A DNA stretch of 64,000 bases, from assembly GCF_013364235.1 (NCBI RefSeq), contig NZ_CP054919.1:7799603-7863602 (forward strand). The letters run 5' to 3'. Below are positions 47,486 to 56,138 of this stretch, piece by piece. Numbering within the stretch: the stretch's first letter is position 1; each line of letters begins with the position of its first letter. The position numbers and the translations under genes are program-made. Origin of the DNA: Kitasatospora sp. NA04385 (GTDB lineage: Bacteria; Actinomycetota; Actinomycetes; Streptomycetales; Streptomycetaceae). Under the pieces are notes generated by a model. It did no database searches. It saw only the letters and a program-made list of their open reading frames with translations, and was not told the origin of the DNA.

Positions 47486-49090
47486 TCACTCGGCGCTGGT
47501 GGCCCCGGTGGTGGCGGTGGAGCGGCGGCGGGCCAGGACGGTGGTCGCCCCGCCGATCAGCAGCAGCCCGGCGGCCGTCGCCAGGATCGGGGTGGTGCCG
47601 GTGCCGCCGCCGGTGAAGGCGAGTTCGTCGCCGGAGGTGGTGAGCGTGGCGCCACCGGTCGTGCCGGTGCCGGTGCCCGTGCCGCCGGTGCCGGTGGTGG
47701 CGCCGGTGGAGGGGGTGGTGGACGGCAGGGTGGCGGAGCGGTCGAAGGAGAGGACCGCGGTCACCGGGGCCAGCGCCTTGCCCTCCTTGTACTGCCCGAA
47801 CACCGGCACGCCCTCGGCGGTCAGCGTCGCCGGGACCTGGCGCAGCGTCACCACGCCGTTGACCGGGGTGAGATCGGCCTTGGACAGGTCGAGCTTGGCG
47901 ATCCGGGCCCCGGTCAGCTTGACCGGCTCCCCGCCGGAGAGGGACTTGGCGGTCACGTCCGCCACCAGGTACGCGCCGGAGGCGTCCACCCGGACGCCCA
48001 GCTTCGACAGCTCGGTGTCCAGCAGGTACTGCCCGTCGGCCCCCCGGTGGCCGAGGAAGCGCACCGACCCGGCGAAGTCCGCCGACAGCGCGTGGGTGTC
48101 CGTCCGGTAGCTGCCGCTGCCCGAGCCGAACCCGTAGTCGGCCGCGCCGCCGCCGAACTCGACCTTGCCGGCCGCGATCGGCCCCGTCACGTACGCCACG
48201 AAGTCCGGCTGCACGCCCCACTCCAGGCGGCCGTCGACGATCGCCAGCTCGTTGCCCGCCGGGGTGGAGGCGGAGGCCGACGCCGACGCCGATGCCGACG
48301 CGGAGGGGGAGGGCGAGGAGGAGGTGCTCGGCTGCGGAGAGGTGCTGGGCGCGGGGGAGGAGGACGGCCCGGTGGAGGTGCTGGGCGCCGGCGAGGCAGA
48401 GGTAGAGGCGGAGGCGGAGGCCGAGGCGGAGGCCGAGGCGGAGGCCGAGGCGGACGGGGACGGGGCGGGCGTCTGCTTGAGGACGACCGACAGCGGGTCC
48501 AGCGCGGTGCCCGGCTGGTAGAACCCCGCGAACGCCTTCGCGCCCTCGGCGGTCAGGGTGGCGGCGGTGGCCCCGCCGTTGGTGGTGTCACGGGCGACGG
48601 TGAAGGTGGCCAGCGGGACGTCCTCGCGGAGGGTCGGGGCGGGGGCGCCGATGCTCTCCTTCGAGGCGGTGTCCGCGATGAGGGTGCCGGTGGTGCCCTC
48701 GGTGGTGATCCGCAGGTCGCTGAACGCGATGTCCAGCGCGCCGTCGTGGGCGAGGAAGCGCACCCCGCCGTCGAACGCGGCGTTCAGCTTGTGGGTCGTG
48801 GTGTCGTACCCGGCGGACGACAGGTTGAAGTGGTACGAGCCGTCCTGGTTGACGCTCGCCCCGCCGCTCGTGGTGATGCTGCCGCCGCCGATCGGCCCGG
48901 TCACGTAGGCGCGGAACTTCGCCAGGACACCCCAGTCCAGCGAGCCGGTGTCGTAGGTGACGGTGGTCGGGGCGCCGGCGCCGAACGCGAGGGAGGGCAG
49001 GCCGAAGGCGGTCAGGCCGAGACCCGCGGTCGCGGCGGCGAGAGCGGCCAGGCGGGTGCGGTTGCGGTGGCGGACCGGGGTGTGGGGCAT
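47486..49090 (-). CDS. htaA: Cell-wall HtaA heme-binding protein, two domains, sortase motif
   Basis: A 534-residue surface protein: a signal peptide (about residues 1-36, ending LAFGAGA), a first HtaA domain (about 44-210) and a second (about 288-455). Each opens with DWGV or EWGV and an FxxYVTGPI motif. A low-complexity linker of alternating Ser/Ala/Pro lies between them, and the C-terminus has LAFTG, a hydrophobic helix and RRRS, a sortase-anchoring signal of the LAxTG type. HtaA domains bind heme and pass it to HmuT-like lipoproteins. It lies downstream of the second HtaA gene in the same direction, 59 bp apart, so both may share the iron box at 50704. Confidence 0.88.
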   Translation of the reverse strand: MPHTPVRHRNRTRLAALAAATAGLGLTAFGLPSLAFGAGAPTTVTYDTGSLDWGVLAKFRAYVTGPIGGGSITTSGGASVNQDGSYHFNLSSAGYDTTTHKLNAAFDGGVRFLAHDGALDIAFSDLRITTEGTTGTLIADTASKESIGAPAPTLREDVPLATFTVARDTTNGGATAATLTAEGAKAFAGFYQPGTALDPLSVVLKQTPAPSPSASASASASASASASASTSASPAPSTSTGPSSSPAPSTSPQPSTSSSPSPSASASASASASASTPAGNELAIVDGRLEWGVQPDFVAYVTGPIAAGKVEFGGGAADYGFGSGSGSYRTDTHALSADFAGSVRFLGHRGADGQYLLDTELSKLGVRVDASGAYLVADVTAKSLSGGEPVKLTGARIAKLDLSKADLTPVNGVVTLRQVPATLTAEGVPVFGQYKEGKALAPVTAVLSFDRSATLPSTTPSTGATTGTGGTGTGTGTTGGATLTTSGDELAFTGGGTGTTPILATAAGLLLIGGATTVLARRRSTATTGATSAE

Positions 49091-49149
49091 GGGTGTGGCT
49101 CCGGGAATCGGTGGGGTGGGAACGGTGGCAGAGGTGTCGGGGAGGCGGG

Positions 49150-50628
49150 TCAGGAACGCCTGCGGCGGCGGACGACGAAGGTGGTGACCGCGGCCGCCGC
49201 GGCGGCGAGGGCCAGCACGAGGGTGGTGACCAGCGCGGTGGAGGGCGAGGAGGAGGCGGCGGCCGCGGTGGGGGTGGTGGTGACCGGGCCGGCGGAGGGC
49301 GTGGGCGTGGGCGCGGCGCCGAGGTCGGGCAGCGGGGGGACGGCCGCGTCGGCGGTGAGGGGGAGGCTGACGGTGAGCGGGTCCATCTCGGTGCCGGCGG
49401 GGTAGAGGTTGCCGAAGGCGCTCGCACCGGCGGAGGTCAGGGCGAGGGGGAGGTCGGTGGCGGTGAGCAGGCCGTTCTCGGTCCTCAGCGCGCTCGCGTC
49501 GAAGGTGGCGATCTCGGTGGCGGTGGCGGTGCGGGTGGCGCCGTCGGGCGTGCGGCCGGAGACGTCGACGGTCAGGTGGCCCTCGGCGCCGGTGGCCGTC
49601 AGGCGCGGGTTGGCGAGGGTGAGGTCGAGGCCGAGGGCGTCGCCCTCGCGCAGGCCGGTGAAGCGGACGGTGCCGGCGAAGGCCGCGTCGAGGGTGCGGG
49701 CGTCCTGGTCCCAGCTGCCGCGGGCGGGCGTCCAGCGGAAGAAGGCCCCGCCGTCGGCCGCGCCGTCGCCGAGCTGCCAACCGCCCTGGGCGATCGAGCC
49801 GGTGACGTAGTCGCGGAAGGTGCGGCGCACGCCCCAGTCCAGGGCGCCCCGGTCGAACGCGGTGGCGGTGTTGGTGGCGGTCCCGGTGGCGGTGGCCGAC
49901 GGCGCGGGGTCGGCGGCCGTCTCGGACGGGGCCGCGGACGGGGTGGGCGTCGGGGACGGGGCGGCGGCCGGGGACTTGAGGGTGACGGAGAAGGTGAGCG
50001 GGTCGAGCGCCGTCCCCGCGGTGTAGAAGCCGCCGAAGGCGCTCGCCCCGGTCGAGGTCAGTGTCGCGGGGACGTTGCTGAGCGTGATGGTGCCGGTGGC
50101 GTTCTTGAGCGAGACGCCGGAGAGCGAGAGCTCGGCCAGGCGGGCCTGGCTGGTGCTGGAAGTCTTGCCGCTCTCCCGGGACTTGGAGCTGACGTCCGCG
50201 TACAGGGCGGCGTCACCGCCGGCGGTGGCCTTGACGGTGAGGTGGGAGATCGCGAGGTCGAGCGCGTTGCTGCCGTTCTCCTGGTGGCCGGTGAAGCGCA
50301 CCCCGCCCTGGAAGGCGGCGGAGAGCGCGCCGGTGGACGGGTCGTAGCTGCCGGTCGCGGAGTGGAAGCGGAAGACCGAGCCGCCGACGGTGGCCGCGCC
50401 GCCGGTGAGGGCCCACTTGCCGTTGGCTATCGGGCCGGTGACGTAGGTGAGGAAGGACTGCTTGATGCCCCAGTCGAGCCGTCCGCCGGAGACGGTCGGG
50501 TCGGCCGCGGCGGCCCGGCCGGGGAGCCAGACCAGGGCGAGCAGCAGGGCGAGCGGCAGCACGAGCGCGGTGCGCAGCCGTCCGGCCGGGCGGCGGGGTG
50601 GTACGGGGGGCCGTCCGGGGACGGGCAT
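49150..50628 (-). CDS. HtaA heme-binding protein, two domains, membrane-anchored
   Basis: A 492-residue protein with a signal peptide (about residues 1-42, ending GRAAAA) and two HtaA domains (about 48-215 and 258-430). Each begins with the same pattern as in the neighbouring protein (LDWGIKQSFLTYVTGPI, LDWGVRRTFRDYVTGSI). It ends with a Pro/Thr/Ala-rich stretch, one hydrophobic helix and RRRRS, with no sortase motif, so it is membrane- rather than wall-anchored. The pair of HtaA proteins with different anchors resembles the HtaA/HtaB relay of corynebacteria. The ATG at 50628 has GGAGT upstream; the iron box at 50704 is 76 bp away. Confidence 0.87.
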   Translation of the reverse strand: MPVPGRPPVPPRRPAGRLRTALVLPLALLLALVWLPGRAAAADPTVSGGRLDWGIKQSFLTYVTGPIANGKWALTGGAATVGGSVFRFHSATGSYDPSTGALSAAFQGGVRFTGHQENGSNALDLAISHLTVKATAGGDAALYADVSSKSRESGKTSSTSQARLAELSLSGVSLKNATGTITLSNVPATLTSTGASAFGGFYTAGTALDPLTFSVTLKSPAAAPSPTPTPSAAPSETAADPAPSATATGTATNTATAFDRGALDWGVRRTFRDYVTGSIAQGGWQLGDGAADGGAFFRWTPARGSWDQDARTLDAAFAGTVRFTGLREGDALGLDLTLANPRLTATGAEGHLTVDVSGRTPDGATRTATATEIATFDASALRTENGLLTATDLPLALTSAGASAFGNLYPAGTEMDPLTVSLPLTADAAVPPLPDLGAAPTPTPSAGPVTTTPTAAAASSSPSTALVTTLVLALAAAAAAVTTFVVRRRRRS

Positions 50629-50703
50629 GGCGGATCACTCCTCGGCGGAGGGGAAGCGGGCAGGTGGCAGCGGATGCGGGGGCAGCCCACCCCCTTGCTG
50701 AAC

Positions 50704-50722
50704 TCAGGTAAGGCTAACCTAA
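50704..50722. promoter_or_regulatory. DmdR/IdeR-type iron box between htaA and hmuT genes
   Basis: TCAGGTAAGGCTAACCTAA matches the 19-bp actinobacterial iron-box consensus with few changes. It lies between the divergent HtaA and HmuTUV units, so one site may control both. TAATAT at 50720-50725 is a likely -10 element for the rightward transcript. Confidence 0.88.
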
Positions 50723-50800
50723 TATATGAGTCAAGTGTTCCGCCCACGACCCCCCGGGTCGGCCTCGACGGGACGTCAACGCACCGAGAAAGGCCCGAGG

Positions 50801-51829
50801 TTGACCCGCACCCTCCGCGACCGGACCAGCACCGCCCCCGCCGTCCTGCTCGCCGTCCTCGGACTCCTGCTCGGCGCGAGCGCCTGCGCCACCGGCCCGG
50901 CCGCCACCACCGACCCGAAGGCCCCCGCCGCCGCCACCGCCGACCCGGACCGGATCGAGGCGCTGCCCGACACCCCCGCCCCCCGGCTGCCCGTCACCGT
51001 CCCCTCCGCGGACGGCCGGCAGGTCACCGTCACCAGCGCCGAGCGGATCATCCCGCTCAACGGCAGCCTCGCCGAACTGGTCTTCAGCCTCGGCCTCGGC
51101 GACCACGCGGTCGCCCGGGACGTCTCCACCACCTTCGAACAGGCCGCGAAGCTCCCCGTCATCACCCAGGCCCACGAGGTCTCCGCCGAGGGCGTGCTCT
51201 CCCTGCACCCCACCGTGGTGCTCGCCGACCGCAGCACCGGACCGGCCGAGGCGGTCGAACAGATCCGGGCCGCCGGCGTCCCGCTGATCGTCCTGGACGA
51301 CGCCAAGCAGCTCGGCGACATCGGCACCCGGATCGACGCCGTCGCCGCCGCCCTCGGCGTCCCCGACGCGGGCGCGCAGCTCAAGGAGCGCACCGAGCGC
51401 CGGATCGCCGAAGTGCGGGCGCAGCTCCCGGCCGCCGGGGCCACCCGCCCCAAGGTGGCGTTCCTGTACCTGCGCGGCAGCGCCTCGGTCTTCCTGCTCG
51501 GCGGCCCCGACTCCGGCGCGCCCTCGCTGATCGAGGCCGCCGGCGGCGAGGACGCCGGCACCGCCGCCCACCTCACCGGCGACTTCACCCCGCTCACCAG
51601 CGAAGCCCTGGTCAAGGCCGCCCCCGACGCCATCCTGGTGATGACCAAGGGCCTGGAGTCGGTCGGCGGCGTCGACGGCCTGCTCAAGCTCCCCGGCGTC
51701 GCCCAGACCCCCGCCGGACTCGACCGCCGGATCATCTCCGTCGACGACGGCCGCCTGCTCTCCTACGGCCCGCGCACCCCCGAGGTGCTCCGCGCGATCG
51801 CCGACCAGCTGCACCGGGACGCCAAGTGA
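50801..51829 (+). CDS. hmuT: Heme ABC transporter substrate-binding lipoprotein
   Basis: The 342-residue lipoprotein captures heme outside the membrane and delivers it to the permease. It has a lipoprotein signal (about residues 1-28, with the lipid-modified cysteine in LLGASAC) and a periplasmic-binding fold of the FecB/HmuT type (AERIIPLNGSLAELVFSLGLG, VLSLHPTVVLADRST, and a C-terminal YGPRTPEVLRAIADQL). The start is TTG at 50801, with GAAAGG seven bases upstream; the ATG at 50726 directly follows the -10 element and could not be within a normal transcript. Its stop overlaps the permease start by GTGA. Confidence 0.9.
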   Translation: MTRTLRDRTSTAPAVLLAVLGLLLGASACATGPAATTDPKAPAAATADPDRIEALPDTPAPRLPVTVPSADGRQVTVTSAERIIPLNGSLAELVFSLGLGDHAVARDVSTTFEQAAKLPVITQAHEVSAEGVLSLHPTVVLADRSTGPAEAVEQIRAAGVPLIVLDDAKQLGDIGTRIDAVAAALGVPDAGAQLKERTERRIAEVRAQLPAAGATRPKVAFLYLRGSASVFLLGGPDSGAPSLIEAAGGEDAGTAAHLTGDFTPLTSEALVKAAPDAILVMTKGLESVGGVDGLLKLPGVAQTPAGLDRRIISVDDGRLLSYGPRTPEVLRAIADQLHRDAK

Positions 51830-52908
51830 CCACCACCGCCCCGCCCGAGACCCCCGCACCCCCGCTGGTGCGCAAGCCCGCCCGCGACCGGCGCCCGCTG
51901 CTGCTGGCCGGACTGTGCGCCGCCCTGCTCGGCTTCGCGCTGCTCGCCGCCGGGACGGGCGCCTACGCCATCCCGCTCGGCGACATCCTCGCCTCGCTCG
52001 CCCACCGCGCCCACCTCGGCGGCCACGCCCTGGACCGCGTCCCCGAATCGGTGCTGTGGAACGTCCGGTTGCCCCGCGTCGTGCTCGCCCTGCTGGTCGG
52101 CGCCGCGCTCGGCTGCGCCGGGGCGCTGATGCAGGGCGTGTTCGGCAACCCGCTGGCCGAACCCGCCGTGATCGGCGTCTCCTCCGGCGGCGCGGTCGGC
52201 GCCGTCACCTGCATCGTGCTCGGCCTGGACGCCCTCGGCTCGTGGACGGTCACCGCCGCCGCGTTCGCCTCCGGACTGGTCACCGTCGGCGCCGTCTACG
52301 CCATGTCGCGCAGCGGCGGCCGCACCGAGGTGGTCACCCTGCTGCTCACCGGCGTCGCCGTCAACGCGTTCTGCGGCGCCCTGATCGGGCTGCTGCTGTT
52401 CACCGCCGACACCGCCGCGATCAGCCAGGTGACGTTCTGGCAACTCGGCTCGCTCTCCCAGGCCAGTTGGCCCAAGGTGCTGGCCGTCCTCCCGTTCGCC
52501 GCCCTCGGCCTCGCCGTCGCCCCCCGCTACGCCCGTCGCCTCGACCTGCTCGCGCTCGGCGAACGCCCCGCCCGGCACCTGGGCGTGGACGTCGAACGGA
52601 TGCGGATCGTGCTGATCACCGTGGTCGCGCTGCTCACCGCCGCCGCCGTCGCCGTCAGCGGCATCATCGGCTTCGTCGGCCTGGTCGTCCCGCACCTGCT
52701 GCGGATGCTCGCCGGGCCCGGCCACCGCTTCCTGCTGCCCGCCTCCGCCGTCGGCGGCGCGCTCGTCCTGGTCGCCGGAGACCTCGCCGCCCGCACCCTG
52801 GCCGCACCCGCCGAACTCCCGCTCGGCGTCCTGACCGCACTCATCGGCAGCCCGTTCTTCTTCTGGCTGCTGCGCCGCACCCGACGCCGCCAGGGAGGCT
52901 GGGCATGA
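51826..52908 (+). CDS. hmuU: Heme ABC transporter permease
   Basis: A 360-residue FecCD/BtuC-family permease with about nine to ten membrane segments. The signature GNPLAEPAVIGVSSGGAVGA of the family is at about residues 107-126, and the coupling-helix region near VAVSGIIGFVGLVVPHLLR matches the usual BtuC/HmuU sequence. It forms the membrane channel with the ATPase encoded next. The GTG at 51826 overlaps the hmuT stop and the stop overlaps the hmuV ATG, so the three proteins are tightly coupled. Confidence 0.92.
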   Translation: MTTTAPPETPAPPLVRKPARDRRPLLLAGLCAALLGFALLAAGTGAYAIPLGDILASLAHRAHLGGHALDRVPESVLWNVRLPRVVLALLVGAALGCAGALMQGVFGNPLAEPAVIGVSSGGAVGAVTCIVLGLDALGSWTVTAAAFASGLVTVGAVYAMSRSGGRTEVVTLLLTGVAVNAFCGALIGLLLFTADTAAISQVTFWQLGSLSQASWPKVLAVLPFAALGLAVAPRYARRLDLLALGERPARHLGVDVERMRIVLITVVALLTAAAVAVSGIIGFVGLVVPHLLRMLAGPGHRFLLPASAVGGALVLVAGDLAARTLAAPAELPLGVLTALIGSPFFFWLLRRTRRRQGGWA

Positions 52909-53690
52909 CCGCGCTGCTCGAAGCGGAGGGCGTCGGCTTCGCCGCCGGGGGCCGCGAACTGCTCGCCGACGTCGACCTGCTGGTGCGCGCCGGCGAGATC
53001 CTGGCCCTGCTCGGCCCCAACGGCGCCGGGAAGTCCACCCTGCTGTCCGTGCTGGCCGGCGACCAGCGACCGGCCCGCGGCGAGGTGCGGATCGACGGGC
53101 GCCCACTGGCCGGGCACAAGCCGCTCGCGCTCGCCCGCCGCCGCGCCCTGCTGCCGCAGCACCACGAGGTGTCCTTCCCGTTCCCCGCCGACGAGGTGGT
53201 CCGGATGGGCCGCGCCCCCTGGGCGGGCACCTGCTCCGCCGCCGAGGACGAGCGCGCCGTCGCGGCCGCGATGGCCGCCACCGACTGCGCGCACCTCGCC
53301 GGGCGCCCCTTCACCGCGCTCTCCGGCGGCGAACGCGCCCGGGTCGCCCTGGCCCGGATCCTCGCCCAGGACACCGCGCTGCTGCTGCTCGACGAACCCA
53401 CCGCCGCCCTCGACCTGCGCCACCAGGAACTCGTGTTGCGGATCGCCCGGGACCGTGCCGCCGCCGGGTGCGGCGTGGTCGTCGTCCTGCACGACCTCAC
53501 CCTGGCCGCCGCGCACGCCGACCGGATCGCCCTGCTGGACGCCGGACGCACCGTCGCCGTCGGCCCCACCGGCGAAGTCCTGGACGCCGACCTGCTCAGC
53601 CGGGTCTACCGCCACCCCGTCGAGGTGCTGGCGCACCCGCGCGGGGGCGCGCCGATCGTGCTGCCCGAGCGCCCCCGCGAAGCAGATTGA
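52905..53690 (+). CDS. hmuV: Heme ABC transporter ATP-binding protein
   Basis: A 261-residue ABC ATPase of the HmuV type. Walker A is GPNGAGKST (about residues 39-47), the Q-loop is in LLPQHHEVSFPF, the signature is LSGGE, Walker B is LLLLDEPTAALD and the H-loop is VVLHDL. The HHEVSFPF segment is typical of heme importers. It supplies ATP-driven force for heme uptake with the permease at 51826. The gene overlaps its predecessor by four bases and ends the operon. Confidence 0.93.
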   Translation: MTALLEAEGVGFAAGGRELLADVDLLVRAGEILALLGPNGAGKSTLLSVLAGDQRPARGEVRIDGRPLAGHKPLALARRRALLPQHHEVSFPFPADEVVRMGRAPWAGTCSAAEDERAVAAAMAATDCAHLAGRPFTALSGGERARVALARILAQDTALLLLDEPTAALDLRHQELVLRIARDRAAAGCGVVVVLHDLTLAAAHADRIALLDAGRTVAVGPTGEVLDADLLSRVYRHPVEVLAHPRGGAPIVLPERPREAD

Positions 53691-53861
53691 CGGATCGTCA
53701 GCCCGGGAAGACCACCCGATGGTGGACGACCGAACGGGCGAGATCCGGTCCGGGGCGCGGTCCGGGCGGGTGACCCGGGCGGATCCGGGCACATGGCCGA
53801 GCCGGGCCCGGGTAACCGCACCAGCAGGAACCGGACCACCCGGACACCCGGAGGCACCACG

Positions 53862-54005
53862 ATGACCCTCACCATGGCCCTGCTGCTCACCCCCCTCGTC
53901 GTCGCCGCAGCCGTCACCGCGACCCGCGCCCCGGCCCGCCGCGGCCGCCACCGCGCCGCCCCCGCGCCCGAACGCCCGACCGTCGCCCCCCGCACCGGAC
54001 GCTGA
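53862..54005 (+). CDS. Possible 47-residue membrane peptide
   Basis: GGAGG lies seven bases before an ATG that opens a 47-residue frame: one hydrophobic helix (TLTMALLLTPLVVAAAVTAT) followed by a strongly basic proline-rich tail. Such single-helix peptides are common in Streptomyces. The tail could equally be non-coding GC-rich DNA, so the case depends on the ribosome site and helix. Confidence 0.4.
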   Translation: MTLTMALLLTPLVVAAAVTATRAPARRGRHRAAPAPERPTVAPRTGR

Positions 54006-54119
54006 GACCCGCGGCCCCCGGCCGCCACCCGCACGGACGGCCCGCTCGCCGGGGATGTCACCGAGGCTTGGAGAGCCATCGCGACGGAGGAGTGCACCCC
54101 CGGGCCGCCGCCCGGGGCC

Positions 54120-54821
54120 TCAGGTGCGGGTGCGCTGGGTGATCAGGGCGGCGAGGCCGTCGAGGATGCGGGCGAGGCCGAAGTCGAAGGCGTTGTCGTG
54201 GCCGGTGGGAGGGTCGGTGAGGGCGGCGGCCAGGGCGGGGTAGCGGGTGGCGTGGGTGTGGATCAGGGGGACGAGGGCGTGCAGGAGTTCGGCTTCGGGG
54301 GAGCCGGTGGCGGACTGGCGGTGCTGGGCGGCGATGGTGCGGGCGTGGCCGATCAGTAGGACGGCGGCGTCCATGCGTTCGGCGCCGGTCAGGCCGTGGC
54401 CGTCGAGGGCGGCCACCACGCTCTCCAGCCAGGCGAGTTCGCGCGGGCCGGTGGGGCGCGGGGCGGCGAGGGCGTCCAGGAGCCAGGGGTGGGCGGTCAG
54501 GACGGCGGCCATCCGGTGCGTCCAGTCGGTGAGCCGCTCGCGCCAGGGGGCGTCGTTCGGGGGCGGGGGGTCGCCCGCGGTGTGCTCGATCATCAGGGCG
54601 ACCAGCTCGGCCTTGCCCGGCACGTAGCGGTACAGCGCCATCTTGGTGTGCCCGAGCAGCCCCGCGATCCGCTGCATGGAGACCGCCGACAGGCCCTCGG
54701 CGTCCGCGATCTCGATGCCGGCCCGGGCGATCGACTCCAGGGTGAGGCCGGGCTTCGGCCCCCTGGTCGGCCGGGCGGGCGGCTCCCACAGCAGCCGCAG
54801 CGCCGGGTGCGGTTCGGTCAC
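54120..54821 (-). CDS. TetR-family regulator (TetR_C-type)
   Basis: A 233-residue repressor: helix-turn-helix at about residues 29-72 (IEIADAEGLSAVSMQRIAGL, then LGHTKMALYRYV) and a long C-terminal ligand domain with HPWLLDALAA and FDFGLARILDGL, typical of the group controlling tetracycline-type and other monooxygenase genes. The GTG at 54821 has GGAGGAGGGG upstream. It is divergent from the flavin monooxygenase at 54930, which is almost certainly its target; two AACTGCGTC repeats lie between them. The inducer is unknown. Confidence 0.87.
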   Translation of the reverse strand: MTEPHPALRLLWEPPARPTRGPKPGLTLESIARAGIEIADAEGLSAVSMQRIAGLLGHTKMALYRYVPGKAELVALMIEHTAGDPPPPNDAPWRERLTDWTHRMAAVLTAHPWLLDALAAPRPTGPRELAWLESVVAALDGHGLTGAERMDAAVLLIGHARTIAAQHRQSATGSPEAELLHALVPLIHTHATRYPALAAALTDPPTGHDNAFDFGLARILDGLAALITQRTRT

Positions 54822-54863
54822 GACCCCTCCTCCTGCCACCGGCCCGCCTTGTGCGCGGCCCGC

Positions 54864-54898
54864 AACTGCGTCTACCGTACACAGCATCGAACTGCGTC
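54864..54898 (+). promoter_or_regulatory. Direct repeats in tetR/monooxygenase gap
   Basis: AACTGCGTC occurs at 54864-54872 and 54890-54898, 26 bp apart, around a TACCGT -10-like element. They may be regulator contact sites; no good inverted repeat is seen. Confidence 0.35.
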
Positions 54899-54929
54899 CA
54901 GTGGAAGCAATTTATGGGGAGGAACTCCC

Positions 54930-56129
54930 GTGCGCATCCTGATCTCCGGCGCCGGCATCGGCGGCCCCGCGCTCGCGTACTGGCTGGCCAGGTACGGGCA
55001 CCGGCCCACCGTGGTCGAACTCGCCCCCGGGCTGCGGGCCGGCGGCCAGGCCGTCGACTTCCGCGGGCCGACCCACCTGACCGTCCTGCGGCGGATGGGC
55101 CTGCTGGCGGAACTGCGCGAGCGGCAGACCGGCGGCACCCCGATGGTCTTCACCGACGTCCGCGGCCGGACCCGGCTGCGGCTGCCCGCCGAGTTCGCCG
55201 GCGGCGAGGTGGAGATCCGGCGCGGCGAACTCGTCCGGCTGCTGCACCGGCGCAGCGCACCCGGCACCGAGTACCTGTTCGGCGACACCGTCACCGCCCT
55301 GCGGCAGGACGCCGAGGGCGTCGACGTCGACTTCCGGCACGCCCCCGGGCGCCGCTTCGACCTGGTGGTCGGCGCCGACGGACTGCACTCCCGGGTCCGC
55401 GCCCTCGCCTTCGGCCCCGAACGGCAGTACGTCCGCCACCTCGGCTACTACGCCGCCACCTGGCCCTTCGCCAACCGCCTCGGCCTGCCCGCCGGCAGCA
55501 CCGGCGTCAACGCCCCCGGCCGGCTCGCCGCCGCCGGTGCCGACCCCCGCGACCCCGAACGGGCCGGCGCCTTCCTGCTGTTCGCCTCCCCCGAACTCGC
55601 CCTCGACCGGCACGACCCCGCCGGTCTCCGGGCCCTGCTGCGCGCACGCTTCGCCGACCTGCCGCACCCCGTCCCGCAGTTGCTCGCCACCCTGGACGAG
55701 GCCGACGACCGCGACCTGTACGTCGACTCGATCAGCCGCGCCGACGTCCCCGCCTGGTCCGACGGCCGGATCGCCCTGCTCGGCGACGCCGCCTGCGGCG
55801 CCACCATCGGCGGCATGGGCACCGGCACCGCCCTGGTCGCCGCGTACGTGCTGGCCACCGAACTCGCCCGCGCCGACGGCGACCACCGCGCCGCGCTCAC
55901 CCGCTACGAGCGCACCGTCCGCCCCTACGCCGAGCGCTGCCAGCGCGGCGGCGACCGCACCGGCCCCTTCCTCGCCCCGCGCACCGCCCGCGGACTGTGG
56001 CTGCGCAACACGCTGCTGGGCCGGCCCGCCCTGCTGAACCGGATGCTCGCGGCGGGCGAGGACATCGCCACCCTCGACCTGCCCGCACCCGCCCGCGAAC
56101 CGCAGGAACGGGAAACGGCCGAGAGGTAG
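54930..56129 (+). CDS. FAD-dependent monooxygenase (TetX/PHBH-like)
   Basis: A 399-residue class A flavoprotein monooxygenase. The FAD-binding GxGxxG is ISGAGIGGPALAYWLARYG (about residues 5-23), the DG motif is VVGADGLHSRVR, and the second FAD motif is IALLGDAACGATIGGMGTGTAL, as in Tet(X)-like enzymes and aromatic hydroxylases. It would hydroxylate a small aromatic or antibiotic substrate using NAD(P)H and O2. The GTG at 54930 has GGAGG seven bases upstream. Divergence from a TetR regulator suggests substrate induction and possibly resistance. Confidence 0.88.
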   Translation: MRILISGAGIGGPALAYWLARYGHRPTVVELAPGLRAGGQAVDFRGPTHLTVLRRMGLLAELRERQTGGTPMVFTDVRGRTRLRLPAEFAGGEVEIRRGELVRLLHRRSAPGTEYLFGDTVTALRQDAEGVDVDFRHAPGRRFDLVVGADGLHSRVRALAFGPERQYVRHLGYYAATWPFANRLGLPAGSTGVNAPGRLAAAGADPRDPERAGAFLLFASPELALDRHDPAGLRALLRARFADLPHPVPQLLATLDEADDRDLYVDSISRADVPAWSDGRIALLGDAACGATIGGMGTGTALVAAYVLATELARADGDHRAALTRYERTVRPYAERCQRGGDRTGPFLAPRTARGLWLRNTLLGRPALLNRMLAAGEDIATLDLPAPAREPQERETAER

Positions 56130-56138
56130 CCCTATTCC

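Noticed and set aside
50726..50800. Earlier ATG start (50726) for the heme-binding lipoprotein
   Set aside because: It directly follows the iron box and -10 element, and the extension would place about 25 polar residues before the lipoprotein signal. TTG 50801 has a good ribosome site.
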